This document shows, one piece after another, positions 54,618 to 63,774 of a stretch of DNA of 64,000 bases. The notes beneath the pieces are model-generated. The model saw nothing but the letters and a program-made list of their open reading frames with translations. It searched no databases and was not told where the DNA came from. Both the position numbers and the translations under genes were made by a program. Numbering within the stretch: the stretch's first letter is position 1; each line of letters opens with the position of its first letter. The DNA is from Pseudomonas yamanorum (GTDB lineage: Bacteria; Pseudomonadota; Gammaproteobacteria; Pseudomonadales; Pseudomonadaceae), in assembly GCF_900105735.1 (NCBI RefSeq), contig NZ_LT629793.1, forward strand, positions 6,076,001-6,140,000, in the 5' to 3' direction.

Positions 54618-55451
54618 ATGGGCCTGACGCTTCATCCCCTTGGCCCTACCATCGGCGCCGAGGTTGAGGGGCTGGATATGTCCCTGCCTCTGACGGATCA
54701 AAAACACGACTGGGTGGAGCAAGCACTGCTGCAGCACCAGGTGTTGTTCTTCCGTAACCAGGCCATTACCCCCGGGCAGCACGTGGCATTTGCCGCGCGG
54801 TTTGGTGATTTGCACCGGCATCCGATTTACCCGCATGTTGACCGGCACCCGGAACTACTGTTGATCGACACCGCCGTGACCGATGTCCGCGACAACGCCA
54901 TTTGGCACACCGATGTAACCTTCCTCGCCGCACCGGCGATGGGCTCCGTGTTGGCGGCCAGGCAAGTGCCTGCGTTCGGCGGGGATACATTGTGGGCCAA
55001 TGGCGTGGCTGCGTTTGAAGCGTTATCGGCCCCCGTCAGGCAACTGCTAGACGGCCTGACCGCTACCCACGAATTGACCAAATCATTTCCCACCGAGCGC
55101 TTCGGCAGCACGCCCGAAGCATTGGCGCGCTATGAAAAAGCCCGGAAGGATCACCCGCCGCTGTCGCACCCGGTGGTCAGGACGCATCCTGCCACCGGGC
55201 GCAAGGCGTTGTTTGTGAATGAAGGTTTTACCACGCGGATCAATGAGCTTGAGGCGGCGGAAAGTGATGCGTTGCTGCGGTTATTGTTCAGCCACGTGAG
55301 CCGCCCGGAATTCACCGTGCGTTGGCGATGGAAGGCGAATGATGTAGCGTTCTGGGATAACCGCATTACCCAGCATTACGCGATTGATGATTACCGACCG
55401 CAAAGGCGGGTGATGCACCGCGCGACGATGTTGGGTGACGTGCCTTTTTGA
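54618..55451 (+). CDS. tauD: taurine dioxygenase (2-oxoglutarate-dependent)
   Basis: A 277-residue Fe(II)/2-oxoglutarate dioxygenase that releases sulfite from taurine. The metal triad is His97-x-Asp99 (AIWHTDVTF) and His253 ([10 protein letters not shown]), with Arg264 in the 2-oxoglutarate-binding position near the C-terminus. The protein is full length. It is coupled to tauA by a 2-base gap, with its RBS inside the tauA end. The downstream kinase/acetyltransferase fusion gene begins almost at once, but its relation to taurine use is unclear. Confidence 0.95.
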   Translation: MGLTLHPLGPTIGAEVEGLDMSLPLTDQKHDWVEQALLQHQVLFFRNQAITPGQHVAFAARFGDLHRHPIYPHVDRHPELLLIDTAVTDVRDNAIWHTDVTFLAAPAMGSVLAARQVPAFGGDTLWANGVAAFEALSAPVRQLLDGLTATHELTKSFPTERFGSTPEALARYEKARKDHPPLSHPVVRTHPATGRKALFVNEGFTTRINELEAAESDALLRLLFSHVSRPEFTVRWRWKANDVAFWDNRITQHYAIDDYRPQRRVMHRATMLGDVPF

Positions 55452-55465
55452 TGGAGGATCGGTCG

Positions 55466-56479
55466 ATGGACTTGCCCTTGGTGATCAACCCTGACGACTA
55501 TCTGGAAACCGAGTTCGGCAGGGAATTCACGCCTGAACGAAATCGACAGGCATGGCAGCTCGCGTATGCGCGGTTGAGGCACGAGCTGTCACAGGCGGCA
55601 AAGGGCACTCATGTGTACGTGGTCATGGGCGTGCAGGGCGCCGGCAAGTCTCGCTGGGTGGAGGAAAACCTTGAGCGATTGGGGCACGGGGCAATCGTCT
55701 TCGATGCTGCTTTGCCTGCGCGGCGTCATCGGGAGGAGCTGCTGTCCATCGCGAGGGACTATGCAGTCCCGGTGATCGGCATCCTGGTGAGCGCACCGCT
55801 GGAGCTGGCGCTGGCGCGAAATGCCCAACGCAATGCTGACAAAAAGGTGCCGGAGGACGCGCTGAAAAGCGTGTTCAGCATGCTCGAGCCACCCAGTGAA
55901 GACGAAGGATTCGTCTGGGTGCAAACCATTGAACAACAGGCGCCGCTACCCACAACCCTGCAAACTGCCCGGATGAGCTTGGTTGCGCCCGACGTGGCGC
56001 TCGCTGAAAAACTCGCCGATGCCTTGAACGCCAGCTACGCGCTGCACCGCCGGTTTCTCGTATGGAGCAAGCCGCACTGGACGCTGGAGGACACGCAGGA
56101 AAGCCTGCAGCGCGCGGCAAAAGACTTCGATGCACCTGTTGGGGAGAAAAGGTATTTCCTGTTATCTCGCGACGATCCTCAGGCATTGGTGGGCTGTATC
56201 GGTCTGCTGCCGCTGGCCGATGAGATTCACAGCTTCGAAGTTGGCTATTGGGGCAATCAGGCTCACGCCGGTCATGGGCTGATGAGGGAGGCATTGACTG
56301 CTCTGGTTTTGCAGTTGAGCGGGCACACACTGCGTCTGACCACTTCTTCGGCGAACCTATCCAGCCAACGACTGGCTGAGGCGGCGGGATTTGAATGGGT
56401 GGAAACCCTTCAAGGCGCGCGGCGCTGCGAGTACTTCGGCGTACGCGATACCCTGGTTTACCGCCGGGCCGCACGCTGA
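55466..56479 (+). CDS. fusion of a P-loop kinase-like ATPase and a GNAT acetyltransferase
   Basis: A protein of about 337 residues in two parts. Residues 1-165 form a P-loop NTPase with Walker A GVQGAGKS (55-62) and the VFDAALPARRHREELLSIAR region, resembling small polynucleotide- or zeta-toxin-type kinases. From about residue 170 a RimJ/RimL-type GNAT domain follows (ASYALHRRFLVWSKPHWTLE; EVGYWGNQAHAGHGLMREAL; TTSSANLSSQRLAEAAGF). The ATG at 55466 with GGAGG 8 bases upstream is chosen over an ATG at 55451. It lies 14 bases after tauD on the same strand. Both halves look intact, so this appears to be a genuine bifunctional protein; the substrates are unknown. Confidence 0.8.
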   Translation: MDLPLVINPDDYLETEFGREFTPERNRQAWQLAYARLRHELSQAAKGTHVYVVMGVQGAGKSRWVEENLERLGHGAIVFDAALPARRHREELLSIARDYAVPVIGILVSAPLELALARNAQRNADKKVPEDALKSVFSMLEPPSEDEGFVWVQTIEQQAPLPTTLQTARMSLVAPDVALAEKLADALNASYALHRRFLVWSKPHWTLEDTQESLQRAAKDFDAPVGEKRYFLLSRDDPQALVGCIGLLPLADEIHSFEVGYWGNQAHAGHGLMREALTALVLQLSGHTLRLTTSSANLSSQRLAEAAGFEWVETLQGARRCEYFGVRDTLVYRRAAR

Positions 56480-56481
56480 CC

Positions 56482-57045
56482 CTAAAGGTACTCACACTCC
56501 CCACGCAGCAGCGAAAGCTGAACCAGGTCTTGATGAGCTCCGTTCCAGTAACCCGCCTGCCTCAACGTTCCTTCACGCACGAACCCGGCTTTCTCAAGCA
56601 GGTTCAGTGACCGGGCGTTGTCAGGATGAACCAGCGCTTCGATCCTGTTGAGTTCCATGTGCTGGAACGCCCATCGAAGGGCGGCGTAAACCGCCTCCTT
56701 CATGAGCCCCTGTCCCTGCGCCGATTGCGCCATCTCAAACCCGATGGCGCAACTGCGCCACGTACGATTCCATTTGAAGAAACCACAGGTGCCGATCAGC
56801 GCTGCCGTGGCTATGTCCTCAATCCCCCAGCGAATCCCTGGATTGGGTGAAGTGCGCCAACTGGCAAACAGCTCGATCAGTTGCTCCGCTTGATGAGGCT
56901 CGGTGATTGGGTCGGCACCGAACCACTTCATTGCTTCAGCGTCGCTATGAATCGCAAACAACCCCACCGCATCCTCCTGTGTAAGTTCTCTGAGGGTCAG
57001 GCGTTCGGTTTTGAGAGTCGGAAAATCGGACACTGCGGGCGTCAC
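56482..57045 (-). CDS. GNAT family acetyltransferase (RimJ/RimL type)
   Basis: A 187-residue acetyltransferase with the RimJ/L family start TERLTLRELTQEDAVGLFAI, the acetyl-CoA loop QSAQGQGLMKEAVYAAL and the C-terminal VHPDNARSLNLLEKAGFVRE. It is convergent with the kinase-GNAT fusion, which ends 2 bases away; the two acetyltransferase domains are only distantly alike. The start is a GTG at 57045; another GTG at 57033 is possible, and the RBS does not decide. Substrate unknown. Confidence 0.87.
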   Translation of the reverse strand: MTPAVSDFPTLKTERLTLRELTQEDAVGLFAIHSDAEAMKWFGADPITEPHQAEQLIELFASWRTSPNPGIRWGIEDIATAALIGTCGFFKWNRTWRSCAIGFEMAQSAQGQGLMKEAVYAALRWAFQHMELNRIEALVHPDNARSLNLLEKAGFVREGTLRQAGYWNGAHQDLVQLSLLRGECEYL

Positions 57046-57170
57046 CTTTTAGAAAAACGATTCGCTAAGGTGTGTCGTGCGGAATAAAAAATCAATCTGT
57101 TCAGTGGTGACGCAAGGCGTCACGGGATACGAGCACACTCTCCTGATCAACTGAGATAACTGATATCAAC

Positions 57171-57277
57171 TGTGGGAGCTGTCGAGCCCCAGCGAGGCTG
57201 CGATGCAGGCGCCGCGGTCTGGCAGGTACGGCGCGGTGATCCCATCGCAGCCTCGCTGGGGCTCTACAGCTCCCACA
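57171..57277. repeat. REPIN with 35-bp arms
   Basis: Arms 57171-57205 and 57243-57277 pair at 34 of 35 positions (outer sequence TGTGGGAGCTGT, inner end GCTGCGATG). The element lies between the GNAT gene and the end of paaZ and may serve as a terminator of the paa operon. Confidence 0.92.
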
Positions 57278-57290
57278 TTGGTCTGAGCGG

Positions 57291-59345
57291 TCACTCCTCG
57301 CGCTTCACCACCAACGTCAAGATGTCATAACTGGCCACCAGCTCACCCAGCTGGTTGGTCACCTCCACATCCCACGCCACCACGCCCTGCGGAATGCCCT
57401 GCGGGCTCTTCTTGCCCTGGTCGATCTTGCGCTTGCAGGTCAGCCGCGCCTGGATGGTGTCGCCAATGCCCACCGGGTTGATAAACCGCAGGGTGTCCAG
57501 CCCGTAGTTCGCCAGCACCGGCCCCGGTGCCGGGGACACAAACAGCCCGGCCGCCGCCGACAGCACAAAGTAACCATGGGCGATGCGCTTGCCGAATTGC
57601 GACTCCTTGGCGGCGATGTCGTCGAAGTGCATGTAGAAGTGATCGCCCGACAGGCAGCCGAAGTTCACCAGGTCGGCCTCGGTGACGGTGCGCCGGTGGG
57701 TCAGCAGCGATTCGCCAATCTGCAGGTCCTGGAAGAAGCGGCGGAACGGGTGCACTTCGGTCTCGATGACCTTGGCGCCGCGTACGTACTCGCCGGTGAC
57801 CGCCGCCAGCATGGTCGGTGAGCCCTGTACGGCTGCGCGTTGCAGGTAGTGTTTCACGGCGCGCAAGCCGCCGAGTTCTTCGCCGCCACCGGCACGGCCC
57901 GGGCCGCCGTGTTTGAGTTGCGGCAGGGGCGAGCCGTGGCCGGTGGATTCGGCGGCGGATTCACGGTCGAGCACCAGCAGGCGGCCGTGCCACGCGGCAG
58001 CCACCGGGACGGCTTTGGCAGCGATCTGCGGGTCTTTGGTGATCAGGCTCGCGACGAGGCTGCCTTTACCGCGTGCGGCCAGGGCCAGGGCTTCGTCGAG
58101 GTCGTCGTAGGCCATCAGCGTGCTGACCGGGCCGAAGGCCTCGATGTCGTGGGCGCCGCCTTCCGCATGCGGGTCGCGGGCTTGCAGCAGGGTCGGGGCG
58201 AAGAACGCGCCCTGGCTGACGTTTTCACCGCGGGGTTCAAAGCCGTCGCGGGCGCCGAACAGCATATCGCTGCTCTGCAGCAGGCTTTCCAGGCGTTCGG
58301 CCACGTCTTTCTGCTGGTCGTGGGAGGCCAGCGCGCCCATGCGCACGCCTTCCACCGACGGGTCACCCACCACGACTTTTTTCAGGCGGTCCCGCAGGCG
58401 GGTGGCAACGGCGTCGATATGTTTGGCCGGCACGATGGCGCGGCGAATGGCGGTGCATTTCTGCCCGGCTTTGGTGGTCATTTCCCGGGCGACTTCCTTG
58501 ATGAACAGCTCGAACTCTTCGTCGTCCGGGCTCACGTCCGGGGCGAGGATTGCGCAGTTCAGCGAGTCGGCCTCGGCGTTGAACGGCACCGAGTTGCGGA
58601 TCAGGTTCGGGTTGACCCGCAGCTTGGCGGCGGTGTCGGCGGAGCCGGTGAAGGTCACCACGTCCTGGCCTTGCAGGCGGTCGAGCAGGTCGCCGGTGCT
58701 GCCGATCACCAGTTGCAGGCTGCCGGGTGGCAGCAGGCCGGATTCGTCCATCAGGCGCACCACGGCTTCGGTCAGGTAGCTGGTCGCGCTGGCCGGCTTG
58801 ACGATGCATGGCATGCCCGCCAGGAAACTCGGGGCGAATTTTTCCAGCATGCCCCAGATCGGGAAGTTGAACGCGTTGATGTGCACCACCAGGCCGCCAC
58901 GGGGTACCAGGATATGCGTGCCGGCGAAGCTGCCGAGCTTGCTCAACTGCATCGCCGGGCCTTCGTGGACGATATTGCCCGACGGCAATTCCCGCGAGCC
59001 CAGGCTGGCGTAGGTAAACAGCGTGCTGTTGCCGCCTTCGATATCGATCCAGCTGTCGGCACGGGTTGCGCCGCTGTGGTGGGAAAGGGCGTAGAGCTGT
59101 TCCTTGCGCTCGCTCAGGTACAGCGCAATGGCCTTGAGGCGCTGGGCCCGTTGCTGGAAATCCAGGGCCATCAGCCCGCTGACCCCCTGGCGGCGCCCGT
59201 GCTCGATGGCTTCGGCGAAGTCCGGGCGCTCTTCGTGAGTGCGTGCCAGCTCGTGGCCGTCAATGGCGCTGCGCAGCACCTGGGCGCCGTGGTGGCCGAT
59301 CCAGCGGCCAGCGATAAAACTTTGCAGGGTAGGGGCGTGAGGCAT
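57291..59345 (-). CDS. paaZ: bifunctional oxepin-CoA hydrolase / semialdehyde dehydrogenase PaaZ
   Basis: A protein of about 684 residues. The N-terminal aldehyde dehydrogenase domain (1-525; NADP site regions VTFTGSADTAAKLR and the catalytic Cys in KAGQKCTAIRRA) oxidises the ring-opened semialdehyde. The C-terminal MaoC-like hotdog domain (about 535-684; Asp-His motif in GDHFYMHFDD) hydrolyses oxepin-CoA. Together they open the ring in phenylacetate degradation. The ATG at 59345 has GGAGGA 6 bases upstream. It is the last gene of the paa run in this window, downstream of the symporter. Confidence 0.96.
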   Translation of the reverse strand: MPHAPTLQSFIAGRWIGHHGAQVLRSAIDGHELARTHEERPDFAEAIEHGRRQGVSGLMALDFQQRAQRLKAIALYLSERKEQLYALSHHSGATRADSWIDIEGGNSTLFTYASLGSRELPSGNIVHEGPAMQLSKLGSFAGTHILVPRGGLVVHINAFNFPIWGMLEKFAPSFLAGMPCIVKPASATSYLTEAVVRLMDESGLLPPGSLQLVIGSTGDLLDRLQGQDVVTFTGSADTAAKLRVNPNLIRNSVPFNAEADSLNCAILAPDVSPDDEEFELFIKEVAREMTTKAGQKCTAIRRAIVPAKHIDAVATRLRDRLKKVVVGDPSVEGVRMGALASHDQQKDVAERLESLLQSSDMLFGARDGFEPRGENVSQGAFFAPTLLQARDPHAEGGAHDIEAFGPVSTLMAYDDLDEALALAARGKGSLVASLITKDPQIAAKAVPVAAAWHGRLLVLDRESAAESTGHGSPLPQLKHGGPGRAGGGEELGGLRAVKHYLQRAAVQGSPTMLAAVTGEYVRGAKVIETEVHPFRRFFQDLQIGESLLTHRRTVTEADLVNFGCLSGDHFYMHFDDIAAKESQFGKRIAHGYFVLSAAAGLFVSPAPGPVLANYGLDTLRFINPVGIGDTIQARLTCKRKIDQGKKSPQGIPQGVVAWDVEVTNQLGELVASYDILTLVVKREE

Positions 59346-59374
59346 CACGATTCCTCCGGGTTGGAAAATGAGAG

Positions 59375-61021
59375 TTAGTGTTTGCTGGCGCCTGCGGCAC
59401 CAATGCCGGTCATGGAGCGAATGAACTGCGCCAGGTAACGCCCGCGCTCAACGGCGGCGCGGGGCGAGCGGTCGGTGACGGAAAAGACCCAGGCGCTGAA
59501 AAACGCCAGGCTCATGGAAAACAGGGCCGGGTTGGAATAAGGAAACAGCGCCTTGTCGTAATGCAGCACGTTGACCCACACCGCCGGGCTCAACACCAGC
59601 AGCACAATGGCCGAGACCAGTCCCGCCAGGCTGCCGGTCACCGCGCCACGGGTGGTCAGGCCCCTCCAGTACATCGAGAGGAACAGCACCGGGAAATTCA
59701 CCGAGGCGGCGATCGCCAATACCAGGCCGGAAAGGAATGCAATGTTCTGCGACTCAAACAGCAGGCCGAGGATGATCGCCAGCACGCCGATGCACAGCGT
59801 GGCGATGCGCGACACGCGGATTTCCTGCTGCTCGCTGGCCTGGCCCTTGCGGATCACGCAGGCATACAGGTCGTGGGACACCGCCGACGCGCCGGACAAT
59901 GCCAGCCCGGCGACCACGGCCAGGATGGTCGCGAAGGCCACCGCCGAAATGAATCCGAGGAACAGGTTGCCGCCCACAGCCTGTGCCAGGTGCACGGCGA
60001 TCATGTTGCCGCCGCCGATGATCGCGCCGTTGGCATCCCGGAAGCTTGGGTCAGTACCCACCATCACGATAGCGCCGAAGCCGACGATGATCAGCAGCAG
60101 GTAGAAGTAGCCAATGAAACCGGTGGCGTAGAACACGCTCTTGCGCGCTTCCTTGGCGTCACTGACGGTAAAGAAGCGCATCAGGATATGCGGCAGCCCG
60201 GCGGTGCCGAACATCATGCCCAGCCCCAGGGAAATCGCATCGATCGGGTTCGACAGCAAGCCGCCCGGCGCCATGATCGCGCTGCCCTTGGCATGCACGG
60301 CGGTAGCACCGGCGAACATTGCCTCGGTGCTGAAGCCGAAATGCTTGAGCACCATGAAGGCCATGAAGGTGGTGCCGAACAGCAACATCACCGCTTTGAT
60401 GATCTGCACCCAAGTGGTGGCGAGCATGCCGCCGAAGGTCACGTAGAACACCATCAGCACGCCCACCAGCATCACCGCGTACAGGTAGTCGATGCCGAAC
60501 AGCAGCTCGATCAGCTTGCCGGCGCCGACCATCTGCGCCACCAGATACATCAGCGCCACGGTCAGGGTGCCGAAGGCCGAAGTCAGGCGCACCGGGGTCT
60601 GCTCCAGGCGGTAGGACACCACATCGGCAAACGTGTATTTGCCCAGGTTGCGCAGGCGCTCGGCGATCAGGAACAGGATGATCGGCCAGCCGGCCAACAC
60701 GCCCAGGGCGTAGAGCAGGCCGTCATAGCCGTTGAGGAACATCATCGCCGAGATGCCGAGGAATGACGCTGCCGAGATCATGTCGCCGGCAATCGCCAGG
60801 CCATTCTGGAAGCCGCTCATGCCGCCGCCGGCAGTGTAGAAGTCACTGGCGGAACGGGTGCGCAGGGCGGCCCAGCGCGTGACGCCGAGGGTGAACAGCA
60901 CGAACACCAGGAACATGCCGATGGCGTTCCAGTTCAGTGGCCGGGATGCGCCGTCGGCGGCGACTGCAAGGTCCGTGGCCAATGCCAGCGGCAGGAGAAA
61001 CCACGCTACCAGCCGGCTCAT
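59375..61021 (-). CDS. sodium:solute symporter, ActP/PaaL type (probable phenylacetate or acetate permease)
   Basis: A protein of about 548 residues with an N-terminal signal-like helix ([20 protein letters not shown]) and about 13 membrane segments of the SSS family ([60 protein letters not shown]). The sequence resembles the acetate permease ActP, but the position inside the paa operon points to PaaL, the phenylacetate permease. The ATG at 61021 overlaps the stop of the DUF485 gene (ATGA), the same gene pair as yjcH-actP. Specificity cannot be settled by eye. Confidence 0.9.
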   Translation of the reverse strand: MSRLVAWFLLPLALATDLAVAADGASRPLNWNAIGMFLVFVLFTLGVTRWAALRTRSASDFYTAGGGMSGFQNGLAIAGDMISAASFLGISAMMFLNGYDGLLYALGVLAGWPIILFLIAERLRNLGKYTFADVVSYRLEQTPVRLTSAFGTLTVALMYLVAQMVGAGKLIELLFGIDYLYAVMLVGVLMVFYVTFGGMLATTWVQIIKAVMLLFGTTFMAFMVLKHFGFSTEAMFAGATAVHAKGSAIMAPGGLLSNPIDAISLGLGMMFGTAGLPHILMRFFTVSDAKEARKSVFYATGFIGYFYLLLIIVGFGAIVMVGTDPSFRDANGAIIGGGNMIAVHLAQAVGGNLFLGFISAVAFATILAVVAGLALSGASAVSHDLYACVIRKGQASEQQEIRVSRIATLCIGVLAIILGLLFESQNIAFLSGLVLAIAASVNFPVLFLSMYWRGLTTRGAVTGSLAGLVSAIVLLVLSPAVWVNVLHYDKALFPYSNPALFSMSLAFFSAWVFSVTDRSPRAAVERGRYLAQFIRSMTGIGAAGASKH

Positions 61022-61326
61022 GCTGTGCACTCCTGCTTGAGCTTGTCGTTCAGCGGGTCGATCACATGGTTGGCGCGGTACACATAAAAGCCGGTCAGCG
61101 CGAACGCCAGCAGCACAATCACCACACCCACCAGCATGCCCACGGTGGTCACGCCGCCGCTCAACGACTGCCCGAGGGTAGCCGGGGAGAACGCCACCAA
61201 CAGCACAAACCCGAAATAGATCACCAGCATGATCAGTGACAGCGACCAGTACAGGTTCTGTTTGCGGCGTACCAACTGGATGAAATCGGGATGTCGACGG
61301 ATGCGTTCGATATCGTCGGGGGTCAT
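61018..61326 (-). CDS. DUF485 (YjcH-like) small membrane protein
   Basis: A 102-residue protein with two transmembrane helices (about 27-47 and 61-85: [18 protein letters not shown] and [20 protein letters not shown]) and the family's N-terminal [18 protein letters not shown]485 proteins accompany SSS acetate/phenylacetate symporters and may assist them. The ATG at 61326 with AAGGAG 9 bases upstream is chosen. The stop codon overlaps the symporter start by four bases. Confidence 0.92.
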   Translation of the reverse strand: MTPDDIERIRRHPDFIQLVRRKQNLYWSLSLIMLVIYFGFVLLVAFSPATLGQSLSGGVTTVGMLVGVVIVLLAFALTGFYVYRANHVIDPLNDKLKQECTA

Positions 61327-61374
61327 GGCGGTGTGCTCCTTCTTATTGTTGTGTTTGTGGTGTTGCGGCACGCG

Positions 61375-62451
61375 TTACAGCTGATCGAAATCCAGTACCA
61401 CCTTGTCGCTGACCGGGAACGCCTGGCACGACAACACATAGCCGGCGGCCACTTCGTAGTCTTCGAGGGCGTGGTTGCTGTCCATCTCCACTTCGCCTTC
61501 GATCACCTTGCACTTGCAGGTGGAACACACGCCGGCCTTGCATGAATACGGCAGCTCGGCGCCCTGGGTATTGCCCGCGTCGAGGATGCTCTGAGTGTTG
61601 CGGGGCAGGTCGAAGGCGAGGGCGCGGCCGTCGCTGATCACGGTGATCTGGCTGACCGCCGCATCCACTTGCCGCGCTGCCTCACGGGCCTCGCGCTTGT
61701 GCTGGCTGCCGGCGGCGGCGAACAGTTCGAAATGGATGCGCTCCGGTGCCATGCCCTTGGCCTTGAGGCTGTCGCGCACGGTCTCGGTCATCTCCTGCGG
61801 GCCGCAGATGAAGGCCGCGTCGAGGGCTTTCACGTCGAGCCAGCGGGAGAACAGTTGCTCGCACTTCTCGGCATTGATGCGGCCGTTGTAGAGGTCGACA
61901 TCCTGCTGCTCGCGGCTGAACACGAAGATCAGGTTCAGGCGCTGCAGGTAGCGGTTCTTCAGGTCTTCCAGCTGTTCGCGAAACAGTGCACCGGAGCTGG
62001 AGCGGTTGCCGTACAGCAGCGTCACGCGGCTGTGGGGCTCGGTTTGCAGGGTGGTCTTGATGATCGACAGGATCGGTGTGATACCGCTGCCGGCCGCCAC
62101 TGCCAGGTAATGGCCGTGGCGAGCCGGATCAAGGTCTACATGGAAATGCCCGGCGGGTGGCATCACTTCCAGGCTGTGCCCGGCCTTGAGCTGCTCATTG
62201 GCAAACGCGGAGAACCGCCCACCGGCCACGCGCTTGATGGCGATGCGCAGTTCACCGTCATTGACCCCGGTGCAGATCGAATAGGAGCGACGCACTTCCT
62301 CGCCGTCCAGCTGGGTGCGCATCACCAGGTGCTGGCCCTGGGTGAAGTGGAAACTGTCTTGCAGATGCTGCGGAATCTCGAAGGCGATGGACACCGCATC
62401 ACGGGTCTCGTTGCGCACATCCTTGATGGTCAGGCTATGGAATTTGCTCAT
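61375..62451 (-). CDS. paaE: phenylacetyl-CoA epoxidase reductase subunit PaaE
   Basis: A 358-residue electron-transfer protein. The N-terminal ferredoxin reductase part holds FAD (RRSYSICTG) and NAD(P)H (LYGNRSSSG; FICGPQEMTE). The C-terminal plant-type ferredoxin domain holds a 2Fe-2S cluster (CKAGVCSTCKCKV and a final Cys in VLSCQAF). It passes electrons from NADPH to the PaaAC oxygenase. RBS GGAG lies 8 bases before the ATG. It is 33 bases downstream of paaD. Confidence 0.97.
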   Translation of the reverse strand: MSKFHSLTIKDVRNETRDAVSIAFEIPQHLQDSFHFTQGQHLVMRTQLDGEEVRRSYSICTGVNDGELRIAIKRVAGGRFSAFANEQLKAGHSLEVMPPAGHFHVDLDPARHGHYLAVAAGSGITPILSIIKTTLQTEPHSRVTLLYGNRSSSGALFREQLEDLKNRYLQRLNLIFVFSREQQDVDLYNGRINAEKCEQLFSRWLDVKALDAAFICGPQEMTETVRDSLKAKGMAPERIHFELFAAAGSQHKREAREAARQVDAAVSQITVISDGRALAFDLPRNTQSILDAGNTQGAELPYSCKAGVCSTCKCKVIEGEVEMDSNHALEDYEVAAGYVLSCQAFPVSDKVVLDFDQL

Positions 62452-62484
62452 TGTTGTTCTCCAACCAAGCGGGCCGCCGGCCCC

Positions 62485-63018
62485 TCAGATGCACTTGAAA
62501 TAGTCGAACGGTTCGAGGCAGTCGCGGCAGCGGTGCAGCGCCTTGCAGGCGGTGGAGCCGAATTCGCTGAGCACTTCGGTGTGAGAGCTGCCGCATTGCG
62601 GGCATGCAATCACCGGGCTTTCTCCCAGCAGGCTGCGTTTGCTGCTACTGCCTTGCGGCGGCGCGATGCCGTAGGCCCGCAGGCGTTCGCGGCCGCTGCT
62701 GGTAATCCAGTCGGTGGTCCAGGCCGGGGTCAGCTTGCGTTCCAGTTGCGGCGCGCGGAAACCCGCCAGCTCCAATGCGTCGCGGATATCGCCCTCGATC
62801 ACTTCGGTGGCGGGGCAGCCGGAGTAGGTCGGCGTGACCACCACATGCAAGTGGCCGGCCTGCCAGTCCAGATCGCGCACTATGCCCAGGTCGACCACGC
62901 TCACCACCGGCACTTCCGGGTCCATGACCTGCGCCAGGGTGGCCCACGCGGCAGCCAGGTCGGTGGGTTGCGCCGGGCGTGCGCCCTGGTCGCTGGCGAT
63001 CAGCTCACCAGGTTGCAT
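62485..63018 (-). CDS. paaD: phenylacetyl-CoA epoxidase assembly protein PaaD
   Basis: A protein of 177 residues with an N-terminal MIP18/DUF59 domain (VMDPEVPVVSVVDLGIVRDL; TPTYSGCPATEV) and a C-terminal zinc-ribbon-like part with paired Cys (CPQCGS; CRDC). PaaD probably helps to insert or maturate metal clusters of the epoxidase. The ATG at 63018 lies 14 bases inside the end of paaC, so the genes overlap and are coupled. Upstream in-frame codons belong to paaC sequence and are not used. Confidence 0.95.
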   Translation of the reverse strand: MQPGELIASDQGARPAQPTDLAAAWATLAQVMDPEVPVVSVVDLGIVRDLDWQAGHLHVVVTPTYSGCPATEVIEGDIRDALELAGFRAPQLERKLTPAWTTDWITSSGRERLRAYGIAPPQGSSSKRSLLGESPVIACPQCGSSHTEVLSEFGSTACKALHRCRDCLEPFDYFKCI

Positions 63019-63766
63019 CGGGGTACGCTCGGGGCAAAAACTGCATTTCCGCCAACAAAATTCCCAGGTGCTCGCTGTGCAAACCGCGGCGTGCATCCAG
63101 GTAGAAATAGCTCGCTGCGGGAGGCGCGGGTAGGGTGGCGCTGGTGAAGATTTTGCTGACCCGGGTTTGCCACGCAGCGGCGACCTGGGCGGCGTCCGGC
63201 GTAATGCCGGCGGCTTGCAGGCGTTGTTCACTGTCGTCGGCGCTGGTCAGTTCAACGGTGAACCGCCACAGCTCGGGGATCGCCGAGAGCATACGTTTAT
63301 GGCTTTCCTCGGTGCCGTCCCCCAGGCGCTCCACCCACTCGCTGGAGCGGCGCAGGTGATAGGTGACTTCCTTCACCGCCTTGGCCGCGATGCCGGCGAT
63401 GCGTTCGTCGCCGGATTGGGCCAGGCCGCTCAACACCGGCAAGTGCCAGGCGTCATACAGGAATTGCTTGAGGATGGTCACCGCGTAGTCGCCGTTGGGT
63501 TGCTCCACCAGCAGCAGGTTGCGATAGGCCCGCTCATCCCGGCGGAAGGCCAGGTGATCGGCGTCGCGCCCGTCGTCCAGCAGCTCGGCGGCGTATTCCA
63601 GCCAGTTGCGCGCCTGGCCCACCAGGTCGAGGCCGACGTTCATCAGCGCCAGTTCCTCTTCCAGCGCCGGCGCATGGCCGCACCACTGGCACAGGCGCTG
63701 GCCCTGGATCAGGGCGCTGTCACCAAGGCGCAGCAGGTATTCGATCAGATCGGTTTCAGGATTCAT
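63005..63766 (-). CDS. paaC: phenylacetyl-CoA epoxidase structural subunit PaaC
   Basis: A 253-residue all-helical protein of the ferritin-like PaaA/PaaC family (LCQWCGHAPALEEELALMNV; LDLVGQARNWLEYAAEL; AVKEVTYHLRRSSEWVERLG). PaaC scaffolds the catalytic subunit PaaA in the multicomponent epoxidase that adds oxygen to phenylacetyl-CoA. The ATG at 63766 (MNPETDLIEY) gives the family length. It follows paaB by 8 bases and overlaps paaD. Confidence 0.96.
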   Translation of the reverse strand: MNPETDLIEYLLRLGDSALIQGQRLCQWCGHAPALEEELALMNVGLDLVGQARNWLEYAAELLDDGRDADHLAFRRDERAYRNLLLVEQPNGDYAVTILKQFLYDAWHLPVLSGLAQSGDERIAGIAAKAVKEVTYHLRRSSEWVERLGDGTEESHKRMLSAIPELWRFTVELTSADDSEQRLQAAGITPDAAQVAAAWQTRVSKIFTSATLPAPPAASYFYLDARRGLHSEHLGILLAEMQFLPRAYPDATW

Positions 63767-63774
63767 GGTCGACC

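Noticed and set aside
57840..59378. A 512-codon plus-strand frame over paaZ, and a 492-codon one at 61669-63147 over paaE/paaD
   Set aside because: Both are antisense to well-recognised paa genes with normal starts and spacing.
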